Part shown: positions 33,735-41,861 of the stretch, one piece after another | How positions within the stretch are numbered: position 1 is the stretch's first letter | How the letters are laid out: every line of letters starts with the position of its first letter | Origin: Gemmatimonas sp. UBA7669 | GTDB lineage: Bacteria > Gemmatimonadota > Gemmatimonadetes > Gemmatimonadales > Gemmatimonadaceae | DNA: 64,000 bases | Direction: 5' to 3' | NCBI RefSeq assembly: GCF_002483225.1 | Contig: NZ_DLHL01000006.1 | Span: 41,584-105,583 of the forward strand | Program-made: the position numbers and the translations under genes | The notes under the pieces: model-generated | What the model was told of the DNA's origin: nothing | Database searches by the model: none | The model's input: only the letters and a program-made list of their open reading frames with translations

Positions 33735-35107
33735 CAGGCGCGCCTCCGCATGCGAGCAGCAAATGCCCCGTCGGCGTCATGGCGTTGCGGCAGCACACGC
33801 AGCAGGCCGGCGTCGAGCACGGCATCGGGCACGGTGCCTTGTGGGGGCGCGTCGAGCATGAAGTCAGGGTGTGAAGCGAGAAACGACTGCACCTGTTCCT
33901 CATTCTCTTCGGGTTCGAGCGAGCAGGTGCTGTAGACGAGCAAACCGCCGGGACGCACGAGCGTGGCGGCCGACTTGAGAATCTGCTTCTGCACGGCGGC
34001 CAGCACGGGCACATCACTCACGCGCAGTCGCCAGCGCGCATCCGGGTGCCGACGGAAGGTGCCGGTGCCGGTGCACGGCGCATCAACGAGCACCGCGTCC
34101 ATGAGCGGCAGTGACGGCGCGAGGGCATCGGCTACCACGGGCAGCACGTTGGTGCTGTCCAGGCGTGCAAAGCCGGCCTGCATGCGCCGTACGCGATGCA
34201 GACTGCGATCGGCGGCGATGACCAGACGGGCGCGTCGCGCGAGTTCGAGGGCCTTGCTGCCGGGGGCCGCGCACAGGTCGGCCACCACCGCGTGCTCGGG
34301 CACATGCGCGTACTGCACAACGAGTGTGGCGGCCGGATCCTGCACGTAGAAGTGGCCCTGCCGGAACGCACCGAGGTCGGCGAGCGCCACCGGCCCGTCC
34401 AGTTGCAGCGAGTCGGGCACGAGCGGCACGGGCGTGCCGGTCACACCAGAGTCCGCGAGTTCGGCGGCCAGCACCTCGACGCTGCGTGCGTGCGGACGCA
34501 GCACCATGGGCGCGGCCGCGTTGTTTACCGCCAACAATCGCGCGGCGTCGGCTTCACCAAACTGCTGCACCCAGCGCTGCACGATGAACCGCGGGTGGGA
34601 ATACTCGAGCGCGAGGGCGTCGAACATGTCGCCGCGTTGCTGTTGCTGCGCAAGCTGTGCGGTCAGCGTATCGCGCTCCCGATCGAGGCGACGCAGCACC
34701 GCGTTCACGAGCTTGCTGGCGCCAATACCATGGCGGCGCTTGCTGAGCTCCACGGTTTGCCCGATGGCAGCGTAGGCCGGCACCGAACCCATGTGCAGGA
34801 GCTGATACGCGCCCATGCGCAGCAGGTCGAGCACATCGGCGTCGAGCACAGCGAGTCCGCCGCGTACGAGGCCACTGAGCTGCGCGTCGAGACGCGCGCG
34901 ACTGCGCAGCATGCCCCACACGAGTTCCTGCACCCAACGACGATCGCGCGCATCGAGCGGGCCTGCGTGACGATCGAAGGACGCGTCGAGCAGGTGGCCC
35001 TGCCGCAGGTCGGTGAGCAGCATGGCCGCTGCCACACGGGACGGTGTGACACCGGCTGCTCCCGACGAAGCGGAGCCGCGGTGCGGTGGACGTGCGGTGG
35101 CGCTCAC
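33734..35107 (-). CDS. rsmB: 16S rRNA m5C967 methyltransferase RsmB
   Basis: A 457-residue protein: an N-terminal NusB-like RNA-binding domain (RVAAAMLLTDLRQGHLLDASFD through LVNAVLRRLDRE) and a C-terminal SAM methyltransferase domain with VADLCAAPGSKALELA, VLVDAPCTGTGTFRRHPD and the catalytic YSTCSLEPEENEEQV. It methylates a cytosine of 16S rRNA. The GTG at 35107 lies 22 bp after the fmt stop; an upstream start would overlap fmt. The fmt-rsmB order is common across bacteria. Confidence 0.92.
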   Translation of the reverse strand: MSATARPPHRGSASSGAAGVTPSRVAAAMLLTDLRQGHLLDASFDRHAGPLDARDRRWVQELVWGMLRSRARLDAQLSGLVRGGLAVLDADVLDLLRMGAYQLLHMGSVPAYAAIGQTVELSKRRHGIGASKLVNAVLRRLDRERDTLTAQLAQQQQRGDMFDALALEYSHPRFIVQRWVQQFGEADAARLLAVNNAAAPMVLRPHARSVEVLAAELADSGVTGTPVPLVPDSLQLDGPVALADLGAFRQGHFYVQDPAATLVVQYAHVPEHAVVADLCAAPGSKALELARRARLVIAADRSLHRVRRMQAGFARLDSTNVLPVVADALAPSLPLMDAVLVDAPCTGTGTFRRHPDARWRLRVSDVPVLAAVQKQILKSAATLVRPGGLLVYSTCSLEPEENEEQVQSFLASHPDFMLDAPPQGTVPDAVLDAGLLRVLPQRHDADGAFAARMRRRA

Positions 35108-35129
35108 TGTCGGGTACTCACGATCGTCG

Positions 35130-36116
35130 TCACGGCGCGCCTCGTGATGCGAGGCCGGGCTCAAACTGATCGCCCACCTGCACGCCGCGGCCACGCGCCC
35201 AGGCGAGGGCGGTCATGCGCGCCTTGCCACTGGGTTGCACATCACTGATGCGAACGGCGCCGCTGCCGCAGCGCACGAGCAGGCCCTGTTCGTCGATGCT
35301 GCGCACCGTGCCCGGCGGGCTTTCGCGCAGTGGCTCGTCGAGTGCCGCGTCGTGGCCGTCGTCCACGAGGCGCGCACCAAAGAGCTTGACGGTGTTGCCG
35401 GCAAGCGTGGCAAAGGCGCCCGGCCTCGGGTCGAAGGCGCGCACGACGCGCGAGACCTGCGTGGCCGGCCAGGCAAAATCCACGCGCGCCATGTCGCGAT
35501 CGATCTTGGGCGCGTAAGTGGACAGCGAGTCGTCCTGCGGCACCGCGCGCGAGGCGCCGGCCTCGATGAGCGTGAGGGCCTGCACGATGGCCAGCGCACC
35601 CATCTCGGCCAACTGGTCATGCAGTTCGCCATAGGTGGTGTCGGACCCGATGGGCGTGCGCAGCACATGCAGCATGTCACCGGCGTCGAGCGCGGGCACC
35701 ATTTGCATGATGGTCACACCGGTCTCGGCGTGTCCTTCGAGAATGCTGGCCTGAATGGGTGCGGCGCCGCGCAGCACGGGCAGCAGCGAGGCGTGAATGT
35801 TGAGCGTGCCAAGCCGCGGCAGGTCGATGACGGCTTTGGGCAGGATATGGCCATAGGCCACCACCACCGACAAGTCGAGATCGAGCGCCTTGAGCTCGGC
35901 GATGAACTCCTCACCGCGCGGCTTGATGGGCTGCAGTACGGGCAGGCCTTCTTCGAGCGCGACCACTTTGACCGGCGACGGATCGAGCTGCGTGCGTGAG
36001 CGGCCGCGTGGCTTGTCGGGCTGCGTGACCACCGCCACGACATCGTGGCCTTCGCCGAGCAGGGCCCGGAGCGGCGGAACCGCGAAGTCGGGCGTGCCCC
36101 AGAAGAGAATGCGCAT
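35130..36116 (-). CDS. fmt: Methionyl-tRNA formyltransferase
   Basis: A 328-residue enzyme that formylates initiator Met-tRNA using 10-formyltetrahydrofolate. Motifs: ILFWGTPDFAVPPLRALL at the start, VTQPDKPRGR, the formyl-folate-binding NIHASLLPVLRGAAPIQASIL with conserved Asn and His, and TGVTIMQMVPALDAGDML. Usually the second motif reads LLPRWRGAAP; here it is LLPVLRGAAP. It follows def by 14 bp, making the classical def-fmt pair, with rsmB next. Confidence 0.95.
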   Translation of the reverse strand: MRILFWGTPDFAVPPLRALLGEGHDVVAVVTQPDKPRGRSRTQLDPSPVKVVALEEGLPVLQPIKPRGEEFIAELKALDLDLSVVVAYGHILPKAVIDLPRLGTLNIHASLLPVLRGAAPIQASILEGHAETGVTIMQMVPALDAGDMLHVLRTPIGSDTTYGELHDQLAEMGALAIVQALTLIEAGASRAVPQDDSLSTYAPKIDRDMARVDFAWPATQVSRVVRAFDPRPGAFATLAGNTVKLFGARLVDDGHDAALDEPLRESPPGTVRSIDEQGLLVRCGSGAVRISDVQPSGKARMTALAWARGRGVQVGDQFEPGLASRGAP

Positions 36117-36130
36117 GGGGCCAGTCCCCG

Positions 36131-36715
36131 TTACTTGGCGTCGGCTTTGCTGCCGGCCTTGATGGCCGCCGACTTCTCTGGCGGCAGGTCACCCACCGGC
36201 AGGACCCGCACGTTCTGCGGATACTTGCGCTTCTCGTCTTCCCACTCGCGCATGGCGCGCCGCTTCTTGAGCAGACTCAGTCGGTCGAAGAAGATCTTGC
36301 CATGCAGGTGATCGATTTCGTGCTGCAGGCAGCGACCGAGCAGATCCCCGGCGTTCTCGATTTCGAACCAGGTGCCGTCGATGTCCTGCGCGCGCACGGT
36401 CACACGCGCATGACGGTCCACTTCCGCGTACACCTCGGGAATGGAGAGGCAGCCTTCCTCGGCGCGCACCAGGCCACCTTCGTGGTGCACGATTTCCGGA
36501 TTGATGATCACGAGGCGCTGGTCGTCGGCATCCACGACGGCCAGCCGTTCACTGCGCCCCACCTGCGGCGCCGCGAGGCCCACGCCGCTGGCGGCGTCCA
36601 TGGTGTCGAACATGTCGTCCACCAGACGCCTAAGCTCGGGCGTGATCTGCGTAACGCGCTCGGTCTCCTGACGAAGAATGGGCGAGCCGAGGACGTGGAT
36701 ATCGAGACGAGCCAC
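36131..36715 (-). CDS. def: Peptide deformylase
   Basis: A 194-residue metalloenzyme that removes the N-formyl group from new proteins. The three motifs are present: GVGLAAPQVG (44-53), EGCLSIPEVY with metal ligand Cys89, and QHEIDHLHGK with ligands His132 and His136 and catalytic Glu133. The C-terminal extension is Lys/Ala-rich. It stands 8 bp after yajC and 14 bp before fmt, so initiation-tRNA formylation and its removal are encoded together. Confidence 0.96.
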   Translation of the reverse strand: MARLDIHVLGSPILRQETERVTQITPELRRLVDDMFDTMDAASGVGLAAPQVGRSERLAVVDADDQRLVIINPEIVHHEGGLVRAEEGCLSIPEVYAEVDRHARVTVRAQDIDGTWFEIENAGDLLGRCLQHEIDHLHGKIFFDRLSLLKKRRAMREWEDEKRKYPQNVRVLPVGDLPPEKSAAIKAGSKADAK

Positions 36716-36723
36716 GGGCGACC

Positions 36724-37080
36724 TTAGGCGTTGGGCGTGGCGTTGCCACCACCGACGGCGGCGATGCGACCGCGCTCGACGACGAGCTTGGATTCGCCCG
36801 ACTTGATGGTGATGCGGTCGGTGAGCTTGGCGACGCCGTCATTGCCGGTGCCGGCAATGTGCATGACCTCACCCACGATGCCACCGGCGGTGACGATTTC
36901 GTCGCCCTTCTTGAGGCTCTTCACGCGCTCTTCGTGCTGCTTGCGCTGCTTCTGCTGCGGGCGAATGAGCACGAAGTAGAAAATCGCGAAGATCGCGCCG
37001 TACATGAAGATCATCTGCGGCACAGCCGAACCGGCGGGGGCCTGCAGGAGCGCGAAACTGGCGATGATGGAACCGGTCAT
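36724..37080 (-). CDS. yajC: Preprotein translocase accessory subunit YajC
   Basis: A 118-residue inner-membrane protein with one N-terminal helix (MIFMYGAIFAIFYFVLIRPQQKQRKQHEE, the YajC hallmark) followed by the small cytoplasmic domain LKKGDEIVTAGGIVGEVMHI. It is a partner of the SecDF complex. The ATG overlaps the tgt stop (ATGA), the usual tgt-yajC arrangement. Confidence 0.95.
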   Translation of the reverse strand: MTGSIIASFALLQAPAGSAVPQMIFMYGAIFAIFYFVLIRPQQKQRKQHEERVKSLKKGDEIVTAGGIVGEVMHIAGTGNDGVAKLTDRITIKSGESKLVVERGRIAAVGGGNATPNA

Positions 37081-38225
37081 GACGAGGTGGTGCGAGAGTG
37101 ATAGCGGGCGAGCCAGTCACGGCTCCAGCCCGCGAAGCTGCCGTCCTGGATGGCGGCCCGGGCGTCGCGCATCAGCGCAACAAGGAAATGTACATTGTGC
37201 AGGCTCAGGAGGCGGAGTCCGAGAATTTCTTCGGTGATGAACAAATGTCGGATGTAGGCCTTGCTGAAGCGGGCGCAGGCGACGCAGGTGCAGGACTCCT
37301 CGAGCGGGGACGGGTCGAGGCGCCACTGGGCGTTCTTGATGCTGCGGCGGCCGGTGGTGGTGAAAAACGCGCCGGTTCGGCCCATGCGGGTGGGGGCCAC
37401 ACAATCAAACAGGTCCACGCCGCGGGCCACGCCTTCCACGAGGTCCTCGGGGAAGCCCACGCCCATGAGGTAGCGGGGCCGGTCTTCGGGGAGCTCGAGG
37501 TCCACCACGTCGAGCATGGCGTACATGTCGGGCTTGGCCTCGCCCACCGAGAGCCCGCCAATGCCGTAGCCCACCCAATCGCCGGCGCTCTTGATGCCAC
37601 GTGCCGAGGCCTGACGCAGATCGGCGTGGATGCCGCCCTGGACAATGGGGAAGAGGGCCTGGACGGGGGTGGGGGCATCGGGGTCCTCGTCCTGCAGGCG
37701 GTCAAACTCGACCTTGCAGCGGTCCAGCCAGCGCAGGCTGCGCTCCATGGCGACCTGGGCGAGGTCGTGGGGTGACTGTCCGGGGACGACGTGATCGAAT
37801 TGCATGATGACGTCGGCGCCGAGGTTGCGTTCGATGCGCATGACGGACTCGGGGGTGAACTGCTGGAGCGAGCCATCGATGTGGCTACGGAACTCCACCC
37901 CGCTTTCTTCAATTCTTCTCAGTCCTTCGAGCGAGAAGACCTGGAAGCCGCCGGAATCGGTGAGGATGGGGCCATCCCACTGCATGAAGCGGTGGAGGCC
38001 GCCCATGGTGCGGACGAGGTCGTCGCCGGGCCGGAGGCGGAGGTGGTAGGCGTTGGCGAGGATCATGGAGGCCCCGAGACGGTGGAGGTCATCGGGGTCG
38101 AGGGCCTTCACGGACGCGAGGGTCCCGACGGGCATGAACTGCGGCGTTTCCACGGGGCCGTGGGGGGTGTGGAAGACGCCGGAACGGGCGCGGTCGGTGC
38201 GGGACTCGAGGGAGAAGTGGAACAC
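37077..38225 (-). CDS. tgt: tRNA-guanine transglycosylase Tgt
   Basis: A 382-residue enzyme that exchanges guanine for the queuosine precursor at the wobble position of Asn, Asp, His and Tyr tRNAs. It shows DSGGFQVFSL, the catalytic stretch MQFDHVVPGQSPHD, GYGIGGLSVGE and a zinc site in SCTCVACARFSKAYIRHLF. The start is GTG at 38225. Together with queA upstream it forms the queuosine pair, but a 458 bp gap filled by the family B palindrome separates them. It opens the leftward run tgt-yajC-def-fmt-rsmB-PASTA-rpe-tlpA-tsaD-lgt. Confidence 0.95.
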   Translation of the reverse strand: MFHFSLESRTDRARSGVFHTPHGPVETPQFMPVGTLASVKALDPDDLHRLGASMILANAYHLRLRPGDDLVRTMGGLHRFMQWDGPILTDSGGFQVFSLEGLRRIEESGVEFRSHIDGSLQQFTPESVMRIERNLGADVIMQFDHVVPGQSPHDLAQVAMERSLRWLDRCKVEFDRLQDEDPDAPTPVQALFPIVQGGIHADLRQASARGIKSAGDWVGYGIGGLSVGEAKPDMYAMLDVVDLELPEDRPRYLMGVGFPEDLVEGVARGVDLFDCVAPTRMGRTGAFFTTTGRRSIKNAQWRLDPSPLEESCTCVACARFSKAYIRHLFITEEILGLRLLSLHNVHFLVALMRDARAAIQDGSFAGWSRDWLARYHSRTTSS

Positions 38226-38246
38226 GGGCTACCGCTTTTGTTGAGT

Positions 38247-38686
38247 GAACTGCTACCGCGGTTTGGGCTTACTGCACCCGCAGTCTAGTTGCTACCGCAG
38301 TTGGGGCGCTGCTACCGCAGTCGGAACCGCCCCCGCGGTCTTGGCTACCGAACGGGCGGTCTTTGACTGCTACCGCAGTTGGGGACAGCTACCGCCGTTG
38401 GGGTCAAACCGCGGTCGGAGTCGTCCGCCCGGGCAGTGGGTCATGGTTCTGGTCGGGGTCGGGGCCCCGACCCACTGCCTGGGCTGAGGACCTCGACTGC
38501 AGTTTGACCCAGACTGCCGTGGCAGTCCACCACTGCGGTAGCGGTCAAGAACCGCAGTGTCGGTAGCCCAGACCGCGGGTGCGGTTCCGACCGCGGTAGC
38601 AGCGCCCCAACTGCGGTGGCAACTAGACCGCGGTAGCAGTAAGCCCAGACTGCGGTGGCAGTTAGCCCAAACTGCGGTAGCAGTTA
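38247..38686. repeat. Family B giant palindrome (~440 bp)
   Basis: Two arms of about 215 bp, imperfectly complementary along their whole length, meet at GGGGCCCC near 38461-38468. Both arms consist of ACTGCTACCGCAGT-type units separated by variable words (TTGGGGCG, TCGGAACC, CTAGTTG), and these words occur in mirror order in the other arm. The element fills the entire 458 bp queA-tgt gap: one end forms the queA TAA stop, the other lies 22 bp before the tgt start. No coding gene is visible in it. Confidence 0.9.
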
Positions 38687-39775
38687 AAGCGCGAGCATCG
38701 CATCCCCATATGAATAAAACCGATACTCCCCCTCAACCGCCGCTTCGTACGCCCGCATCGTCAGTTCATAGCCCGCGAACGCCGCCACCAACATGATCAG
38801 CGTCGACTTCGGCAGATGGAAGTTCGTGATCAGCCGGTCGACCCCACGAAACGTCATCGGCGGCCGCAGGAAAATGTTGGTCTCGCCGCGAAACGCCTGC
38901 ACCACGCCGTGCGCGTCGGTGGCCGTTTCCATCGTGCGCGCACCCGTGGTGCCCACCACCCAGATCTTGTTGCCGCGTGCGCGTACTGCGTTGAGCTGCG
39001 CCGCCGCTTCCGGTGTGACCTCGCACCATTCCTCGTGCATCACGTGCTCGGCGGGGTCGTCCACACTGATGGGGCGGAAGGTGCCGGGCCCCACATGCAG
39101 CAGCACGTTCACCCGCTCCACACCCTTGGCATCAAGCGCCGCCAGCAACTCGTCGGTGAAGTGCAGACCCGCCGTGGGCGCCGCCACACTGCCGGCCGTG
39201 TTGGCATATACCGTCTGGTAGCGCGTCGCGTCGCTCGCGTCGTCGGCGCGCTCAATGTAGGGCGGCAGCGGAATGTGTCCGTGCTGCTCAATGGCCAGAT
39301 CGGCGCGCCCTTCGTAGGGGCCCGTGGTGAGCAGTCGCACCACGCGCGTGCGACGCGGTGTGGTGTCCACGATCTCCACCTTGAAGTCGGGCGCGATGGT
39401 CACCACACGACCGGGACGCAGTTTGCCACCCGGGTGAATCATCGCCTCGTAGTGCGTGGCGTCGATGGCCCGCAGCAACAGAATCTCGGCCGGCCCGCCG
39501 CTCTCCCGCTGGCCCAGCAGACGCGCGCGAAACACGCGCGTCGTGTTGAGCACGAGCGCGTCGCCCGCGGGAATGAGATCGAGCACGTCGCGGAACGTGC
39601 GATGCGACAGGGCGCCCGTTGCGCGATCCACCACCATGAGCCGACTGGCATCGCGCGGCTCCACCGCGTGCTGCGCGATGCGCGACTCCGGCAGAGGATA
39701 GTCGTAGTCGGACACGCGTGCGCCACGCGGCAGCGTGTCCGGTGCGGTGGGAGGGGAGGCGGGCGGGTTGCTCAT
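38684..39775 (-). CDS. queA: S-adenosylmethionine:tRNA ribosyltransferase-isomerase QueA
   Basis: A 363-residue enzyme that adds the epoxycyclopentanediol ring to the queuosine precursor on tRNA. Motifs: YDYPLPESRIAQHAVEPRDASRLMV near the start, LVLNTTRVFRARLLGQ, VAAPTAGLHFTDELL, HVGPGTFRPI, TTGARTMETA and ITNFHLPKSTLIMLVAAFAG. ATG at 39775 is used because the upstream extension lacks family similarity. The stop codon TAA overlaps the first bases of family B. It follows the four GWxTD-type genes by 126 bp. Confidence 0.95.
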   Translation of the reverse strand: MSNPPASPPTAPDTLPRGARVSDYDYPLPESRIAQHAVEPRDASRLMVVDRATGALSHRTFRDVLDLIPAGDALVLNTTRVFRARLLGQRESGGPAEILLLRAIDATHYEAMIHPGGKLRPGRVVTIAPDFKVEIVDTTPRRTRVVRLLTTGPYEGRADLAIEQHGHIPLPPYIERADDASDATRYQTVYANTAGSVAAPTAGLHFTDELLAALDAKGVERVNVLLHVGPGTFRPISVDDPAEHVMHEEWCEVTPEAAAQLNAVRARGNKIWVVGTTGARTMETATDAHGVVQAFRGETNIFLRPPMTFRGVDRLITNFHLPKSTLIMLVAAFAGYELTMRAYEAAVEGEYRFYSYGDAMLAL

Positions 39776-39854
39776 CAGAACGCGTAAAACAACCCAAACT
39801 TTGCGCGGGCGCAACCGGCGGCCAGGTAAAGCGCAGCCGGCCATGCGCGCATGT

Positions 39855-39899
39855 CCATCAAACGCCCATCAAACGCCTATCAAACGCCCATCAAATGCC
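39855..39899. repeat. 11 bp tandem repeat upstream of queA
   Basis: Four to five copies of CATCAAACGCC, with small changes, lie between the stop of the first GWxTD gene and queA. They are AT-richer than the surroundings. No promoter is recognisable. Confidence 0.65.
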
Positions 39900-39901
39900 G
39901 A

Positions 39902-41854
39902 TCAAGACCGCGGTCGGCCGCTCAGGCTATCGGCCGCTGGTGTAACGGCCGGCGGCGTGGTTGGCGCGTCACGGGGCACCAGCGTGAATGGCACCGAACG
40001 CCACGTCGCGCGCCCGCTCACGAGGTCGGTGATGCACAATTCCAATATGTAGGTGCCGGCCGGCTGCCCATCGAGATTGATGGAGACGTAGTCGGCGGTG
40101 ACACCGGGGACGCGGCCCGTCGGACGACTCTGATCGAAACTCACTTCCACCGTGCCGGTGCCACTGGCGTCCCGCATAATGATATCCCGCAGGTTGGCGC
40201 GCACGCGGGCCACGATTCCTGGCAGGTTGTTCTTGAATGTGCGCCGCAGTGCAATGCTCGTGCGGAAGCGCACGCCTTCAGGTTCCGTCTTGAGGTCATA
40301 CACCTCCCACACCAGCGAAAGCGGTGTGTTCATGACAACAAACTGACTGAGTGGCGCCACGCGCACATCGCGCCAGCGTGTGGGCAGTGTGCCGCTCACG
40401 GCGGTCGCCTCGGTGCCGAGCAGAATGTCGCTCATGCCGAAGCCTGTGGTGGAATCGACGGTGACATCGAGCAGCGTGCGCGCCGCGCGCTCGAGATCCA
40501 CTTGCTCGGCGTGCACACGCAGCACATGCCGACCAGCCGGCAGTCGCGCGAGCCAGCTGCCGTTGATGGCCACCGGCAACTTCTCACTGTCCACCGACTC
40601 GGCGCGTGCGCTTTCGTACAGGCGTTGCCCGGACGAACCGGTGACATCCACCCGCACATCGAGTGGCAGCTTGCCACCCAAGTCGCTGTTGCCGATGAGC
40701 GCCGCCGTGGGCAGGGTGGCCGCCAACACCACGTCCATGGAGTCGCCGCTGGCGCGGAATCGCGCGGCACGCGCCGGCAAGCCCAGTGTACGCTTGACCA
40801 GCGACATGGATTTCCAGCTCATGGGCGCCTGCACCAGCAGCGAGTCCTCCAGGACATTGTCGCGGAGCGTACTCACAGAATACGACCCTATGGCGGGCAC
40901 CCCGAACACCGTGCCGTCTTCGTAGGTCCACCAGTACATCGAGCCAAAGCGATAGATACGCTCGGCCGGACCATAGCGCACATGAATGCGACCACGGTGC
41001 GTATCCACACCGCCCAGTTCCCCCTGTGGCACCACGTAGCGCAGCGCGGCATACGCGAGGCGCGCGTGAAACTCCACTTCGGCTTCGTTCAACGCCGTAC
41101 GTGGGCGGGGATCGGCCAGCGTCCAGTAGCGTTCCGCCACCTGCTGCTGACGCTCGGGCGAAAGCGCCACGAATGACACCGAGTCGACATGCCGCAACTG
41201 CACGGTATACGCCTTGGGTTGCAGCAGGCGGGTCAGTGACGTGAACTGTGCCCAGGTGCCGGCCCCCATGCTGCGCCGCGCCTCGCGAAACGCCGCGGCG
41301 CCCCCGTCAAAATCATCCTGCCGCACGCGCGCGAGGCCCAAGGCCAGATGGGCCGGCGCAAACTCCGGAATGAGCCGCATGGCGCGCTGCGATTCGGACG
41401 CGAGAGACACCCAATCTCCCGACTCGGCGAGCGCCATGAACAGGTGTCGCCAGGCCGTGCGATTGCGTGGCTCACTGGCTACCGCGTCACGAAACGCTTT
41501 CAGCGCAACGAGGAAATCGGCCTGCCCCGGCGGCGGATCGAGAAACACGTAGTTGCGCGCCAGCGCAGCACGCAGCTGATCACGGCGATCGAGGCCGTCG
41601 CGTTCCACGATGTCCAGCGCGCCGCCGGAGAACAATCGGTCTGCTTCACGCGGCGTGGCAGCGGCGATCATGGCGCGCTCGTTGCCGCGCGGCACGGCAG
41701 TGTGCGCGCCGGCTTCGTAACGGCGGAACGCCAGCAGGCCGGCGGTGTCGGCAGGGGACTGGGTCTGCGCCGTGGCCAACGGAAGCGCAACCATGCCAAA
41801 CCATCCAACAAGCAGACGCAATGCACGTGGCCCCTTCACAAAAAGAACCTTCAT
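39902..41854 (-). CDS. Secreted TPR/GWxTD-type protein, paralog 1
   Basis: A 650-residue protein with a signal peptide (VGWFGMVALPLATAQ), TPR-like helices (FRDAVASEPRNRTAWRHLFMALAESGDW; LALGLARVRQDDFDGGAAAFREAR) and a GWxTD-like core near residue 285 (GGVDTHRGRIHVRYGPAERI). It ends in a beta-sandwich-like part with FGMSDILLG, LSLVWEVYDL and DYVSINLDGQPAGTYILEL. The GWxTD motif itself is degenerate (GVDTHRG). It is the last and shortest of four tandem paralogs. Family function is unknown; members are exported and found in Acidobacteria, Bacteroidetes and relatives. Confidence 0.75.
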   Translation of the reverse strand: MKVLFVKGPRALRLLVGWFGMVALPLATAQTQSPADTAGLLAFRRYEAGAHTAVPRGNERAMIAAATPREADRLFSGGALDIVERDGLDRRDQLRAALARNYVFLDPPPGQADFLVALKAFRDAVASEPRNRTAWRHLFMALAESGDWVSLASESQRAMRLIPEFAPAHLALGLARVRQDDFDGGAAAFREARRSMGAGTWAQFTSLTRLLQPKAYTVQLRHVDSVSFVALSPERQQQVAERYWTLADPRPRTALNEAEVEFHARLAYAALRYVVPQGELGGVDTHRGRIHVRYGPAERIYRFGSMYWWTYEDGTVFGVPAIGSYSVSTLRDNVLEDSLLVQAPMSWKSMSLVKRTLGLPARAARFRASGDSMDVVLAATLPTAALIGNSDLGGKLPLDVRVDVTGSSGQRLYESARAESVDSEKLPVAINGSWLARLPAGRHVLRVHAEQVDLERAARTLLDVTVDSTTGFGMSDILLGTEATAVSGTLPTRWRDVRVAPLSQFVVMNTPLSLVWEVYDLKTEPEGVRFRTSIALRRTFKNNLPGIVARVRANLRDIIMRDASGTGTVEVSFDQSRPTGRVPGVTADYVSINLDGQPAGTYILELCITDLVSGRATWRSVPFTLVPRDAPTTPPAVTPAADSLSGRPRS

Positions 41855-41861
41855 CGCGCGC

